64,000 nucleotides of DNA from Microbacterium sp. RU1D. Its GTDB lineage: Bacteria > Actinomycetota > Actinomycetes > Actinomycetales > Microbacteriaceae. The position numbers were made by a program, and so were the translations under genes. Positions 42,289-50,506 of the stretch are shown one piece after another. The notes below the pieces were generated by a model. It was not told where the DNA came from and did not search any database. It saw nothing but the letters and a program-made list of their open reading frames with translations. The stretch covers positions 372,001 to 436,000 of the forward strand of contig NZ_FTPQ01000001.1 in NCBI RefSeq assembly GCF_900156435.1, read 5' to 3'. Numbering within the stretch: position 1 is the stretch's first letter; every line of letters starts with the position of its first letter.

Positions 42289-43370
42289 GCCCGGGCGGTC
42301 GGGGAGGTGGCCGCCGCGACCTCGATGATGCGATCGAGCGACTCCTCCTCGCCGATCGAGACGCGGATGCCGTCGCCGAGGAACGGGCGCACGATGAGCC
42401 CGGCCTCCTCGAAGGCAGCCGCGACCTCGGTCGTGCGCTCGCCGGCCGCGAACCACACGAAGTTGCCCTGGGCGTCGGGAACGTCCCACCCGGTCTCACG
42501 CAGGCGCTCGACGAGACGGTCGCGCCGTTCGGCGATGACGGCGACGCGGTGAAGCAACTCGCTCTCGGCATCCAGGCTCGCGAGCGCGGCAGCCTCGCCC
42601 GCGGCCGTGACCGACAGGGGGATCGCGGTGCTGCGCGCGGCATCGAGAACCCCGGTGTGGCCGACGGCGTAGCCGACCCGGAGGCCCGCGAGGCCATACG
42701 CCTTGCTGAACGTGCGGAGGACGACGACGTTCGGTCGGGCCAGGACGGCGCGCACGCGACCACCCTCGACCGACGACGTGTCGGTGACGAATTCGGCGTA
42801 CGCCTCGTCGAGCACGATGAGCACGTCGCGCGGCACGCGGTCGACGAACGCCGCGAACTCGTCGTACCCGACCGTGGGCCCGGTGGGGTTGTTGGGGCTG
42901 CAGACGATGACGAGGCGCGTGCGCTCGGTGACGGCGGCGGCCATCGCGGGCAGGTCGTGGCGGAAGTCGGCGGTCAGCGGCACCTGCACGCTCGTGGCGC
43001 CCGCGACCGCGACGAGCGACGGGTAGGCCTCGAACGAGCGCCACGCGTAGACGACCTCGTCGCCCGGGCCCGAGGTGGCCAGCAACAGCTGGGCGAGGAT
43101 CGAGACGCTGCCGGCGGCGACGTGCACCTCGTCGGGCGAGACGCCGTAACGCGCGGCGAGGCGCTCGCGGAGCCGTGCGGCCGTGGCATCCGGATAGCGG
43201 TTGAACGCGCCCGCGGCCCGGACCGCGTCGAGGACGCCCGGGAGCGGTTCGAAGGGGTTCTCGTTGCTCGACAGCTTGAAGGCGTCGGGGCTCGCCTGCT
43301 TGCCCTGCCGGTACGCGGGCAACGCGGCGATCTCGGGACGGATACGAGGCAGGACCGGGTCTTCGCTCAC
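42285..43370 (-). CDS. HisC-like histidinol-phosphate/aromatic aminotransferase
   Basis: The 361-residue class I/II aminotransferase shows [40 protein letters not shown] and the cofactor lysine in [19 protein letters not shown]. This is the HisC/PatA pattern; in actinobacteria a stand-alone copy away from the his operon is often an aromatic aminotransferase. The GTG at 43370 has TAGGCT six bases upstream. Confidence 0.85.
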   Translation of the reverse strand: MSEDPVLPRIRPEIAALPAYRQGKQASPDAFKLSSNENPFEPLPGVLDAVRAAGAFNRYPDATAARLRERLAARYGVSPDEVHVAAGSVSILAQLLLATSGPGDEVVYAWRSFEAYPSLVAVAGATSVQVPLTADFRHDLPAMAAAVTERTRLVIVCSPNNPTGPTVGYDEFAAFVDRVPRDVLIVLDEAYAEFVTDTSSVEGGRVRAVLARPNVVVLRTFSKAYGLAGLRVGYAVGHTGVLDAARSTAIPLSVTAAGEAAALASLDAESELLHRVAVIAERRDRLVERLRETGWDVPDAQGNFVWFAAGERTTEVAAAFEEAGLIVRPFLGDGIRVSIGEEESLDRIIEVAAATSPTARA

Positions 43371-43472
43371 ATCGCGAGCCTAACCGCGCGACGTCTCCGC
43401 GCGTCAGACCCCGCTCCTCCCCAGGTGGACGGATGTCTGCCGCGGGAAGACTTCGCGTGCCACGATGAGGAC

Positions 43473-43877
43473 ATGCGCTTCGTCGTCCGCGTCGCCGTCA
43501 ACGCCTTCGCCATCTGGATCGTCACCCTGCTGCCCGCGCTGCAAGTGCGTCTCGTCCCCTTCGCCCCCGGCGAATGGCTCCAGGTGCTGCTCACCCTGCT
43601 GCTGGTCGGCCTCATCTTCGCCATCGTGAACAGCGTGATCGGCACGATCGTGAAGATCGTCGCGATCCCGCTCTACATCCTCACCCTCGGCCTCATCTCC
43701 CTGATCATCAACGGATTCCTGCTGTGGCTGACGGCCGTCATCACCAGCGGGTGGGACTGGGGCCTGCGCACCGGCGAGTTCTGGCTGACGGTGGTCGCCG
43801 CCCTGCTCATCGGCATCATCAACGCCGTGCTCGGCGGCATCCTGCGTCCCCGGCGCGACGATCGCGCGCGACGGTGA
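43473..43877 (+). CDS. Phage holin family (DUF/YvlD-like) small membrane protein
   Basis: The 134-residue protein has four hydrophobic helices (about 5-25, 38-58, 65-92, 103-125), beginning MRFVVRVAVNAFAIWIVTLL and containing VIGTIVKIVAIPLYILTLGLISLIINGFLLWL. These match the phage-holin-4 superfamily membrane proteins common on bacterial chromosomes and without lytic context here. Function is unknown. Confidence 0.85.
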   Translation: MRFVVRVAVNAFAIWIVTLLPALQVRLVPFAPGEWLQVLLTLLLVGLIFAIVNSVIGTIVKIVAIPLYILTLGLISLIINGFLLWLTAVITSGWDWGLRTGEFWLTVVAALLIGIINAVLGGILRPRRDDRARR

Positions 43878-43934
43878 CGATCTCAGCGCACACCCGCTGA
43901 TGCGCTGCGAGCGCTTCCCCGCCATGATGGAGGG

Positions 43935-44441
43935 ATGACCGCGAGTGCCGACGCGCCCTTCCGCGTCGTGTTCGTCTGCAGCGGCAACATCTGCCGGTCG
44001 CCGATGGCCGACGTGGTCTTCCGGCGCATCGCCGAGACGTCGGGACTCGGTGCGCACGTGTCGTCCACGTCGGCGGGCACGGGTGATTGGCACGTCGGCG
44101 AGCGCGCCGACCACCGCACGATCGCCGCGCTCGACCGCCTCGGGTACGACGGATCCGCGCATCGCGCGCGGCAGTTCCAGTTCGCCGACTTCGACCGCAA
44201 CGATCTCGTCGTCGCCCTCGACCGCAGCCACGAACGCGTGCTGCGCGGATGGGCGCGTACCGACGACGACGCCGACAAGATCGCCCTGCTGCAGTCGTTC
44301 CTTCCCGACGCCGAAACCCTCGACGTGCCCGACCCCTACTACGCGGGCCCGCCGATGTTCGACGAGGTGCTCGGTATGATCGAACGCGCCAGCCGCGCCC
44401 TGTTCCGGCAGCTCGAGCCCGCCATCCGTTCCGCGGGCTGA
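43935..44441 (+). CDS. Low-molecular-weight protein-tyrosine-phosphatase
   Basis: The 168-residue protein has the signature P-loop CSGNICRS with nucleophile cysteine 15 and arginine 21, and the general acid in DPYY near residue 131. It removes phosphate from tyrosine or arginine residues in proteins. The upstream holin-like gene ends 57 bases before it and purB begins 27 bases after it, so all three may be one transcript. Confidence 0.93.
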   Translation: MTASADAPFRVVFVCSGNICRSPMADVVFRRIAETSGLGAHVSSTSAGTGDWHVGERADHRTIAALDRLGYDGSAHRARQFQFADFDRNDLVVALDRSHERVLRGWARTDDDADKIALLQSFLPDAETLDVPDPYYAGPPMFDEVLGMIERASRALFRQLEPAIRSAG

Positions 44442-44468
44442 CCCTTTCGCGCGACCCCCGGGAGACCC

Positions 44469-45848
44469 GTGTCCGCTCTGCCTCCGCAGCCCCTCAGCCC
44501 GCTCGACGGCCGCTACTTCGGCGCCGTGTCCGAACTCGGCGACTACCTGTCGGAGGCGGGCCTGAACCGGGCCCGCGTCGAGGTCGAGGTGGAGTGGCTG
44601 CTCGCCCTGACCGACCGGTCGCTCTTCGGCACCTCGCCGGTGTCGGACGACGACCGCGCGAAGCTCCGCGCGCTGTACGAGGAGTTCGGTGCCGACGAGA
44701 TCGCCTGGCTCGCCGAAAAGGAGGCCGTGACGCGCCACGACGTCAAGGCCGTCGAGTACCTCGTGCGCGACCGCCTCGACGCCCTCGGGCTCACCGCCCT
44801 CGCCGAGCTCACGCACTTCGCGTGCACCAGCGAGGACATCAACTCCACCGCCTACGCCCTCACCGTGCAGCGCGCCGTCGAGCGCGTGTGGCTGCCGAAG
44901 CTCCGCTCCGTCACAGCCGCCCTCGCCGAGCTCGCGGTGAAGCACCGCGACGCGGCGATGCTCTCGCGCACGCACGGCCAGCCCGCCACGCCCACCACCA
45001 TGGGCAAGGAGATCGGCGTGTTCGCCTGGCGCCTGGAGCGCGTCATCCGTCAGCTGGATGCCGGGGAGTACCTCGCGAAGTTCTCGGGTGCCACCGGAAC
45101 GTGGTCGGCGCACGTGGCCGCCGAGCCCGACGTCGACTGGCCGGAGCTGACGCGCGCCTTCATCGAGTCGCTCGGGCTCGGCTTCAACGCGGTCACGACG
45201 CAGATCGAATCGCACGACTGGCAGGTGGAGCTCTACGACCGCGCGCGGCACGCGGGTGGCATCCTGCACAACCTCGCCACCGACATCTGGACGTACATCT
45301 CGCTCGGGTACTTCACCCAGATCCCCGTCGCGGGTGCGACCGGCTCGTCGACGATGCCGCACAAGATCAACCCGATCCGGTTCGAGAACGCCGAGGCCAA
45401 CCTCGAGATCGCCGGTGGGCTGTTCGGCACCCTGGCATCCACGCTGGTCACGAGCCGCATGCAGCGCGATCTCACCGACTCCACGACCCAGCGCAACATC
45501 GGCGTCGCCTTCGGCCACTCGCTGCTCGCGCTCGACAACCTGCAGCGCGGTCTCACCGAGATCTCGCTCGCGGAGGACGTGCTGCTCGCCGATCTCGATA
45601 CGAACTGGGAAGTGCTCGCCGAGGCGATCCAGACCGTCGTGCGCGCCGAGATCGCCGCGGGCCGCTCGCAGATCACCGACCCCTACGCCCTGCTGAAGGA
45701 CCTCACGCGCGGACGCCGCGTCGGCGGCCCCGAGCTGGCCGAATTCGTGCGCGGCCTCGACATCGGCGACGCCGCGAAGGAGCGCCTGCTCGCACTCACC
45801 CCCGCGGCGTACGCGGGCCTGGCCTCGCGGGTGGTCGACTCGCTGTAG
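44469..45848 (+). CDS. purB: Adenylosuccinate lyase
   Basis: The 459-residue protein has the start SPLDGRYFGAVSELGDYLSE, TSEDINSTAYAL, the catalytic histidine segment SRTHGQPATPTTMGKE, and the fumarase/aspartase signature GSSTMPHKINPIRFENAEAN. It catalyses two steps of purine synthesis (SAICAR to AICAR, adenylosuccinate to AMP). The first start is a GTG with GGGAG upstream. A terminator hairpin follows. Confidence 0.95.
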   Translation: MSALPPQPLSPLDGRYFGAVSELGDYLSEAGLNRARVEVEVEWLLALTDRSLFGTSPVSDDDRAKLRALYEEFGADEIAWLAEKEAVTRHDVKAVEYLVRDRLDALGLTALAELTHFACTSEDINSTAYALTVQRAVERVWLPKLRSVTAALAELAVKHRDAAMLSRTHGQPATPTTMGKEIGVFAWRLERVIRQLDAGEYLAKFSGATGTWSAHVAAEPDVDWPELTRAFIESLGLGFNAVTTQIESHDWQVELYDRARHAGGILHNLATDIWTYISLGYFTQIPVAGATGSSTMPHKINPIRFENAEANLEIAGGLFGTLASTLVTSRMQRDLTDSTTQRNIGVAFGHSLLALDNLQRGLTEISLAEDVLLADLDTNWEVLAEAIQTVVRAEIAAGRSQITDPYALLKDLTRGRRVGGPELAEFVRGLDIGDAAKERLLALTPAAYAGLASRVVDSL

Positions 45849-45870
45849 CCCTCCGCCGTCGTGCCCGGGT

Positions 45871-45893
45871 GGCGCCCGGGGCGACCGGGCGCC
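45871..45893 (+). terminator. Terminator after purB
   Basis: A perfect 9-bp stem (GGCGCCCGG with CCGGGCGCC, 5-base loop) begins 23 bases after the stop. Confidence 0.65.
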
Positions 45894-45920
45894 GCTGCGG
45901 CGCCGCCAGATCCCGGGGGT

Positions 45921-45977
45921 CGAGTGTCCGAAACACCCGGATGTTTTCTCGAGGCGTCCGGGTGTATCGGACACTCG
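45921..45977. repeat. Intergenic palindrome, family A copy 2
   Basis: A 21-bp stem with one mismatch starts CGAGTGTCCGAAACACCCGG and has a 15-base loop. It lies between purB and the alcohol dehydrogenase gene. Confidence 0.75.
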
Positions 45978-46078
45978 ACACGGGGAAGTGGGGCGACGCA
46001 GGGCGGGGCGGGCGCGCGCGGCGGAGCGCAAGCGGCCTGGGGCACGAGGGCGACCGCGCGGGCGGGACAATGGGTGAC

Positions 46079-47119
46079 ATGCGCGCGATGATCATGGACG
46101 CCCTGGCCGAGCCCCTCGAGGTGCGCGAGGTCGCCCCGCCGACGGCTCCGGCCGGGGGCGTGGTGGTCGAGGTGCACGCGACGGGCCTGTGTAAGAGCGA
46201 CTGGCACGCCTGGGTCGGTCACGACGACGTCGCCCTGCCGCACGTCCCCGGTCACGAGCTGGCCGGCGTGATCGTGGAGGTGGGCGACGGCGTGCAGCGC
46301 TGGAACGTCGGCGACCGAGTCACCGTGCCGTTCGTGATGGGCTGCGGCGCGTGCGAGTGGTGCCTCGGCGGGAACGCGCAGGTGTGCCCCGACCAGCAGC
46401 AGCCGGGCTTCACGCAGTGGGGCAGCTTCGCCGAACGCGTCGTGCTGCGCGCCGCCGACACGAACGTCGTGCGCATCCCCGACGGCGTCTCGTTCGAGGC
46501 CGCGGCAGCCTTGGGATGCCGCTTCGCCACGGCCTACCGCGCGCTGACCGGCCGCGCGCGGGTGCAGGCCGGCGAATGGATCACGGTCGTCGGCGCGGGC
46601 GGGGTGGGCCTGAGCGCCGTGATGATCGGCGTCGCTCTCGGCGCACGCGTGATCGTGGTCGACCGCACGCCCGCCGCGCTTGACGCCGCCCGTCGGCTCG
46701 GCGCGGAGCACACCCTCGTCGCCGGCGAGACCGACGTCGCCGCCGCGGTGCACGAGATCACCGGCGGCGGCAGTCACGTCTCGGTCGACGCGGTCGGCAG
46801 CGCCCGGACCGCGCGCGACGCGGTGCTCAGCCTCCGCCGCCGGGGCCGGCACGTGCAGATCGGCCTGCTTCCCACCGAGGACGGCATGACCGCCATGCCG
46901 ATGGCGCGCGTGATCGCGTGGGAACTCGACCTGCTCGGCAGTCACGGCATGGCCGCGGTCGACTACCCCGAGATGCTCTCCCTGATCGACAGCGGTGCCC
47001 TGCGCCCCCAGGAGCTCATCGAACGCGTGATCGGTCTCGGCGAGGCCGCCGCGCTGCTCCCCCGGATGGATGCCGCCTCCCCGGCCGGCATGACGATGAT
47101 CGACCCGCGTCGCGCCTGA
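46079..47119 (+). CDS. Zinc-dependent alcohol dehydrogenase
   Basis: The 346-residue MDR-family enzyme has the catalytic-zinc cysteine 38 in GLCKSDWHAW, HVPGHELAG, the structural-zinc quartet CGACEWCLGGNAQVC (about 90-104), and a nucleotide-binding glycine stretch VVGAGGVGLSAVM near 170. It oxidises an alcohol with NAD(P). The ATG at 46079 is preferred because GACAAT lies seven bases upstream and overlaps the earlier in-frame ATG at 46070. Confidence 0.9.
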   Translation: MRAMIMDALAEPLEVREVAPPTAPAGGVVVEVHATGLCKSDWHAWVGHDDVALPHVPGHELAGVIVEVGDGVQRWNVGDRVTVPFVMGCGACEWCLGGNAQVCPDQQQPGFTQWGSFAERVVLRAADTNVVRIPDGVSFEAAAALGCRFATAYRALTGRARVQAGEWITVVGAGGVGLSAVMIGVALGARVIVVDRTPAALDAARRLGAEHTLVAGETDVAAAVHEITGGGSHVSVDAVGSARTARDAVLSLRRRGRHVQIGLLPTEDGMTAMPMARVIAWELDLLGSHGMAAVDYPEMLSLIDSGALRPQELIERVIGLGEAAALLPRMDAASPAGMTMIDPRRA

Positions 47120-47134
47120 GCGCGGCGCGCGAGG

Positions 47135-47557
47135 TCAGGCGCGCGGAGCGTCGCCGTCGTCGTCGGAACGCGGGGGAACCGCACCCTCCGACCGCGTGGC
47201 GCTGCCGGGCGCGGAGCCCTCGGCCCGCGGGGCCGGACGCTCGGCGGAGGCGTCGGGGGTGGTGGCATCCGGAGCGTCCTTGGGCAGGAGGAGCGGACGG
47301 TCCACCGTCGTCGTGACCTTCGAGGGGTCGACGGCGAGGAGCATGAGCGCGACGCTCACGAGCACGATGATGAACGTCGCCCCGGCCGCCACGAGGGCGA
47401 CGATGAGGGCCCGCTGGATCTGGTCGGCGGGACGCGTCTGGAAGAACCCCATCGACATGAGCGTCACGAAACCGGCGAACAGGGCGGCGATGAACGCCAG
47501 GCCGAGCAGCTGGACGGGCTTCATGAGGTCTTTACGGGTGGTGGGCTTGTCGGTCAT
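47135..47557 (-). CDS. Small two-helix membrane protein with Pro/Ala/Asp-rich tail
   Basis: The 140-residue protein has two transmembrane helices (about 14-36 and 50-74) and a low-complexity acidic C-terminal tail. No family was recognised. It overlaps the preceding gene by four bases (ATGA), so the two likely act together at the membrane. Confidence 0.7.
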   Translation of the reverse strand: MTDKPTTRKDLMKPVQLLGLAFIAALFAGFVTLMSMGFFQTRPADQIQRALIVALVAAGATFIIVLVSVALMLLAVDPSKVTTTVDRPLLLPKDAPDATTPDASAERPAPRAEGSAPGSATRSEGAVPPRSDDDGDAPRA

Positions 47558-48186
47558 GACGCGGCCTCCTCGGAGGGTACGGCCGGAACGGGCTCGGTGC
47601 GGCGGGGCGAGAAGCCCGCGATCGCGAGGAACACGGCGACGACCGCCGCGTATCCACCGAAGAGGCCCACGGCGATGGTGATCCCGGTCAGGGTGAAGGA
47701 CCCCGCACCGGTGATGCTGTAGTCGAGCGCGTACTGCATCGGAGTGAGCAGCAGAACCGCTCCGAGGACGATGCCCAGGATGCCGATCAGCACGCCGTCA
47801 CGCACGCCGACCGTGCGGCCCGCCTTGCGGTCTCGCAGCGCGCCGACGAGCTCGATGACGCCCGACACGATCGCCCACGTGATGACCACGCCGAAGAACA
47901 TGCCGGTGGTGCGCCACGCCCCGACGCTCGCGACGAGACCCGCCGCCAACGACACGGCCGCGAGCGTGACGGGGACGGCGCGCTGCCCCGCCGGGAAGAC
48001 CAGCCACGCCGACAGCGCGAGCGTGAGGCCGGTCGCGAGGGCGAAGCCGCTGAAGACGCTCAGACCGAGCACGGCGGAGTGGTCCGACGAGAACGTGATC
48101 ATCGCGGCCGCGACGGCGGCGAAGAGGGCGCGCGCGAGCTGCAGATGGCGCAGGTCGAAGGCGCGTTCAGCAGGAGGAGTGGTCAC
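47554..48186 (-). CDS. Seven-helix membrane protein, DUF308/HdeD-like
   Basis: The 210-residue product (GTG at 48186) has six to seven hydrophobic helices with short polar loops (for example LVGALRDRKAGRTVGVRD), a pattern seen in HdeD/DUF308 proteins of stress responses. The start is uncertain: an in-frame ATG at 48219 lies only two bases after a TAGACT hexamer and is excluded if that is the promoter. Function is unknown. Confidence 0.65.
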   Translation of the reverse strand: MTTPPAERAFDLRHLQLARALFAAVAAAMITFSSDHSAVLGLSVFSGFALATGLTLALSAWLVFPAGQRAVPVTLAAVSLAAGLVASVGAWRTTGMFFGVVITWAIVSGVIELVGALRDRKAGRTVGVRDGVLIGILGIVLGAVLLLTPMQYALDYSITGAGSFTLTGITIAVGLFGGYAAVVAVFLAIAGFSPRRTEPVPAVPSEEAAS

Positions 48187-48369
48187 GAAGGGTTCCCGAC
48201 GGGCGAATGACGTTGGCATCCAGTCTATTCCTCGGGGGCTGAGCGGCCTCCGTGTGCGCCGACGTCGAGATATCGGGGGCGCCACGGCCCGGAGGAATCG
48301 TCCGCGCGGACGACGCGCATACCTCCCGGGGCGGACGACGCGGCGAGCGCCCGCCGCTGGGATGGAGGC

Positions 48370-49089
48370 ATGACTTCTTCTGCTGTGCTCACCGCCCGCG
48401 GGCTCGTCAAGAGCTACGGAGACCTCCGGGCCCTCGATGACGTCTCGCTGACCATCCGCGCCGGCGAGTCGGTCGCGGTGATGGGACCGTCGGGGTCGGG
48501 CAAGACCACGCTGCTGCACTGCCTCGCGGCGGTCATCGCGCCCGATTCCGGCTCCATCGTGCTGTCAGCCCCCGGCGCCGTTGCGCAGGAGCTGGTCGGG
48601 CTCTCCGAGAGCGAACGCGCCCGTGTGCGTCGCGAGACCCTGGGCTTCGTGTTCCAGCAGCACCTGCTGCTGCCCGAGCTGACCGCCGTCGAGAACGCGG
48701 CCCTGCCCCTGCTGCTGACGGGCTCGAAACGACAGGATGCCGAGCGGCACGCGGCCGTGTGGCTGGCGGCGCTCGGGCTGGCCGGGCTCGAGGAGCGCCG
48801 GATCGGGCAGCTGTCGGGCGGCCAGGCGCAGCGCGTGGCGATCGCCCGCGCCCAGGTGACGGGAGCGCCGGTCGTCTTCGCCGACGAACCCACCGGGGCG
48901 CTCGACTCGGCGACCTCGGCCGAGGTGCTCGACGCCCTGCTGCACGCCACCACGGGTCAGGGGCGCACGCTCGTCGTCGTCACGCACGACGCCGACGTCG
49001 CCCGCCGATGCTCGCGCACCGTGCGGGTGAGCGACGGGCGCGTGGTCAGCGACACCGCCGCGGTCGATTCCGTCGGGGGCGGGCGATGA
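48370..49089 (+). CDS. ABC transporter ATP-binding protein, MacB/LolD type
   Basis: The 239-residue ATPase has Walker A GPSGSGKTT near residue 40, Q-loop FVFQQHLLLPELTAVEN, signature LSGGQAQR, Walker B VVFADEPTGALD and VVTHD. The Q-loop sequence and DEPTGALDS are typical of the type VII exporters/lipoprotein or peptide-linked machinery. It is coupled by ATGA to an FtsX-like permease and so forms a two-gene exporter or mechanotransmitter. Confidence 0.93.
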   Translation: MTSSAVLTARGLVKSYGDLRALDDVSLTIRAGESVAVMGPSGSGKTTLLHCLAAVIAPDSGSIVLSAPGAVAQELVGLSESERARVRRETLGFVFQQHLLLPELTAVENAALPLLLTGSKRQDAERHAAVWLAALGLAGLEERRIGQLSGGQAQRVAIARAQVTGAPVVFADEPTGALDSATSAEVLDALLHATTGQGRTLVVVTHDADVARRCSRTVRVSDGRVVSDTAAVDSVGGGR

Positions 49090-50420
49090 GCGTCGTCCTC
49101 CCCCTCGCCCGGCAGCTCACGCGACCCGCGCGACAGGGCCGCGCCGCCGTCGCGCTGCCGATCGTCGCGTTCGCCGTCACGACCGCGCTGCTGCTCCTCG
49201 TCGTCGGCGGGGCGCGGATGTTCCTCGTCGACCCGCGCGCGGCGGACGGCAACGGCCTGTACGGCGTGTTCGCGATGCTCGCTCTGCTGCTGCTCACGAT
49301 CCCGCTCATCACGCTCGGAGCCGCGGCCGCCCGCCTCACGAGCCGACGACGCAACGACCGCCTCGCCACCCTGCGATTGCTCGGTGCAAGCACGCGCGAG
49401 CTGTGGGCGCTGACGGTTCTCGAGGCGACGGCCGTGGCCGCCGTCGGCGCCGTCGCCGGGGTGCCGATCTACGCCGCACTGCTGCCGCTCGTGGGACTCC
49501 TTCCGTTCTTCGGAGCTCCCGTCGGTGTCGGGGCCGTGGCCATCGACCCGCTGCTCGGCGTGGGCGTCCTCGTCGGCGTCATCGCGATCGGCGCGGTGAG
49601 CGCGGCCGCGAGCCTGCGTCGCGTCGCCGTGACCCCGCTCGGAGTACGGACCCGCAGCGCCGCTCCCCCGTCACGCCGGGCTGCCCTGGTGGTCGGCGGG
49701 GTGCTGATCGTGGCCGTGGTGCTGGTCGTGGCGAATTTCTCGGTCGTCGCCCAGCTGGTCGGCCCCGCCGTGGGGATTGCTCTGCTGCTCGGCGTCTTCG
49801 CCGGTGCGCTCGCCCTTCTCAACCTCATCGGAGCGCCGATCGTCGCCGCACGGGGTCGGGCTCTGGTGCGCCGCGCGCGCACGGCGTCCGAGCTCATCGC
49901 GGGCCGCGAGCTCGCGGCGCACGCCGGACCCGCGTGGCGGCGCGTGTCGGGCATGGCCATCGTGGCGTTCATCGCGGTGGTGGCCGGGTGCGGGCTGTCG
50001 ATCGTCGATGCGGCAGGCGATGCCGGTACCGCGTTCGTGATGAGCGACATCCGCACCGGTGTGCTCGTGACGCTCGGCATCGCGTTCCTCCTGCTCGCCT
50101 GCGCGGTGGGCGTGACGCAGGCGGCGTCGGTGCTCGAAGAGCGCGAGCTGCTCATCGGCCTCGACCGTCTCGGCATCCCGGATGCCGAACTGCGGCGCGC
50201 GCGTCGCCTCACGGTCATGGTCCCCTTGCGGTGGGCCGCCGGAGGGGGCGCCGTGCTGGGGCTCGTGATGGCGTTCCCGATCGTGGGCATCAGCCTGGTC
50301 GTCGCCCCGCTTTCGGTGCTCACCGTCGTCGCGACCTTCGCCGGCGGCTTCGCGCTGGTGCGCGCGGCGCTGGCCTCGACGCGGCCGATCGTCGACGGCA
50401 TCCGCCGCGAGACGGCCTGA
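49086..50420 (+). CDS. FtsX-like ABC transporter permease
   Basis: The 444-residue protein has about eight helices. A periplasmic region between helices 1 and 2 is short, and two FtsX-type segments are visible (RNDRLATLRLLGASTRELWALTVLEATAVAAVGAVAG and EERELLIGLDRLGIPDAELRRARRLTVMVPLRWAAGGGAVLG). The RLLGAS motif is characteristic. Its partner ATPase lies immediately upstream with a four-base overlap. Substrate is unknown. Confidence 0.85.
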   Translation: MSVVLPLARQLTRPARQGRAAVALPIVAFAVTTALLLLVVGGARMFLVDPRAADGNGLYGVFAMLALLLLTIPLITLGAAAARLTSRRRNDRLATLRLLGASTRELWALTVLEATAVAAVGAVAGVPIYAALLPLVGLLPFFGAPVGVGAVAIDPLLGVGVLVGVIAIGAVSAAASLRRVAVTPLGVRTRSAAPPSRRAALVVGGVLIVAVVLVVANFSVVAQLVGPAVGIALLLGVFAGALALLNLIGAPIVAARGRALVRRARTASELIAGRELAAHAGPAWRRVSGMAIVAFIAVVAGCGLSIVDAAGDAGTAFVMSDIRTGVLVTLGIAFLLLACAVGVTQAASVLEERELLIGLDRLGIPDAELRRARRLTVMVPLRWAAGGGAVLGLVMAFPIVGISLVVAPLSVLTVVATFAGGFALVRAALASTRPIVDGIRRETA

Positions 50421-50460
50421 GCCCTGGACCCCCGTCCGCCGCGGGCGCGGCCGGGCGGGG

Positions 50461-50503
50461 CCGCGGACCGGGAGGGTTATTGGGGGCTCCTCCCGGCCCG
50501 CGG
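50461..50503. terminator. Bidirectional terminator between FtsX-like and MMPL genes
   Basis: A 15-bp stem with one mismatch (CCGCGGACCGGGAGG arm) and a 13-base loop containing GTTATTG lies between the convergent stops. Confidence 0.7.
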
Positions 50504-50506
50504 GTC

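Noticed and set aside
43473..43877. Prophage remnant (holin-like protein)
   Set aside because: The gene stands alone among housekeeping genes; such holin-fold proteins are widespread on chromosomes and no other phage gene is near.
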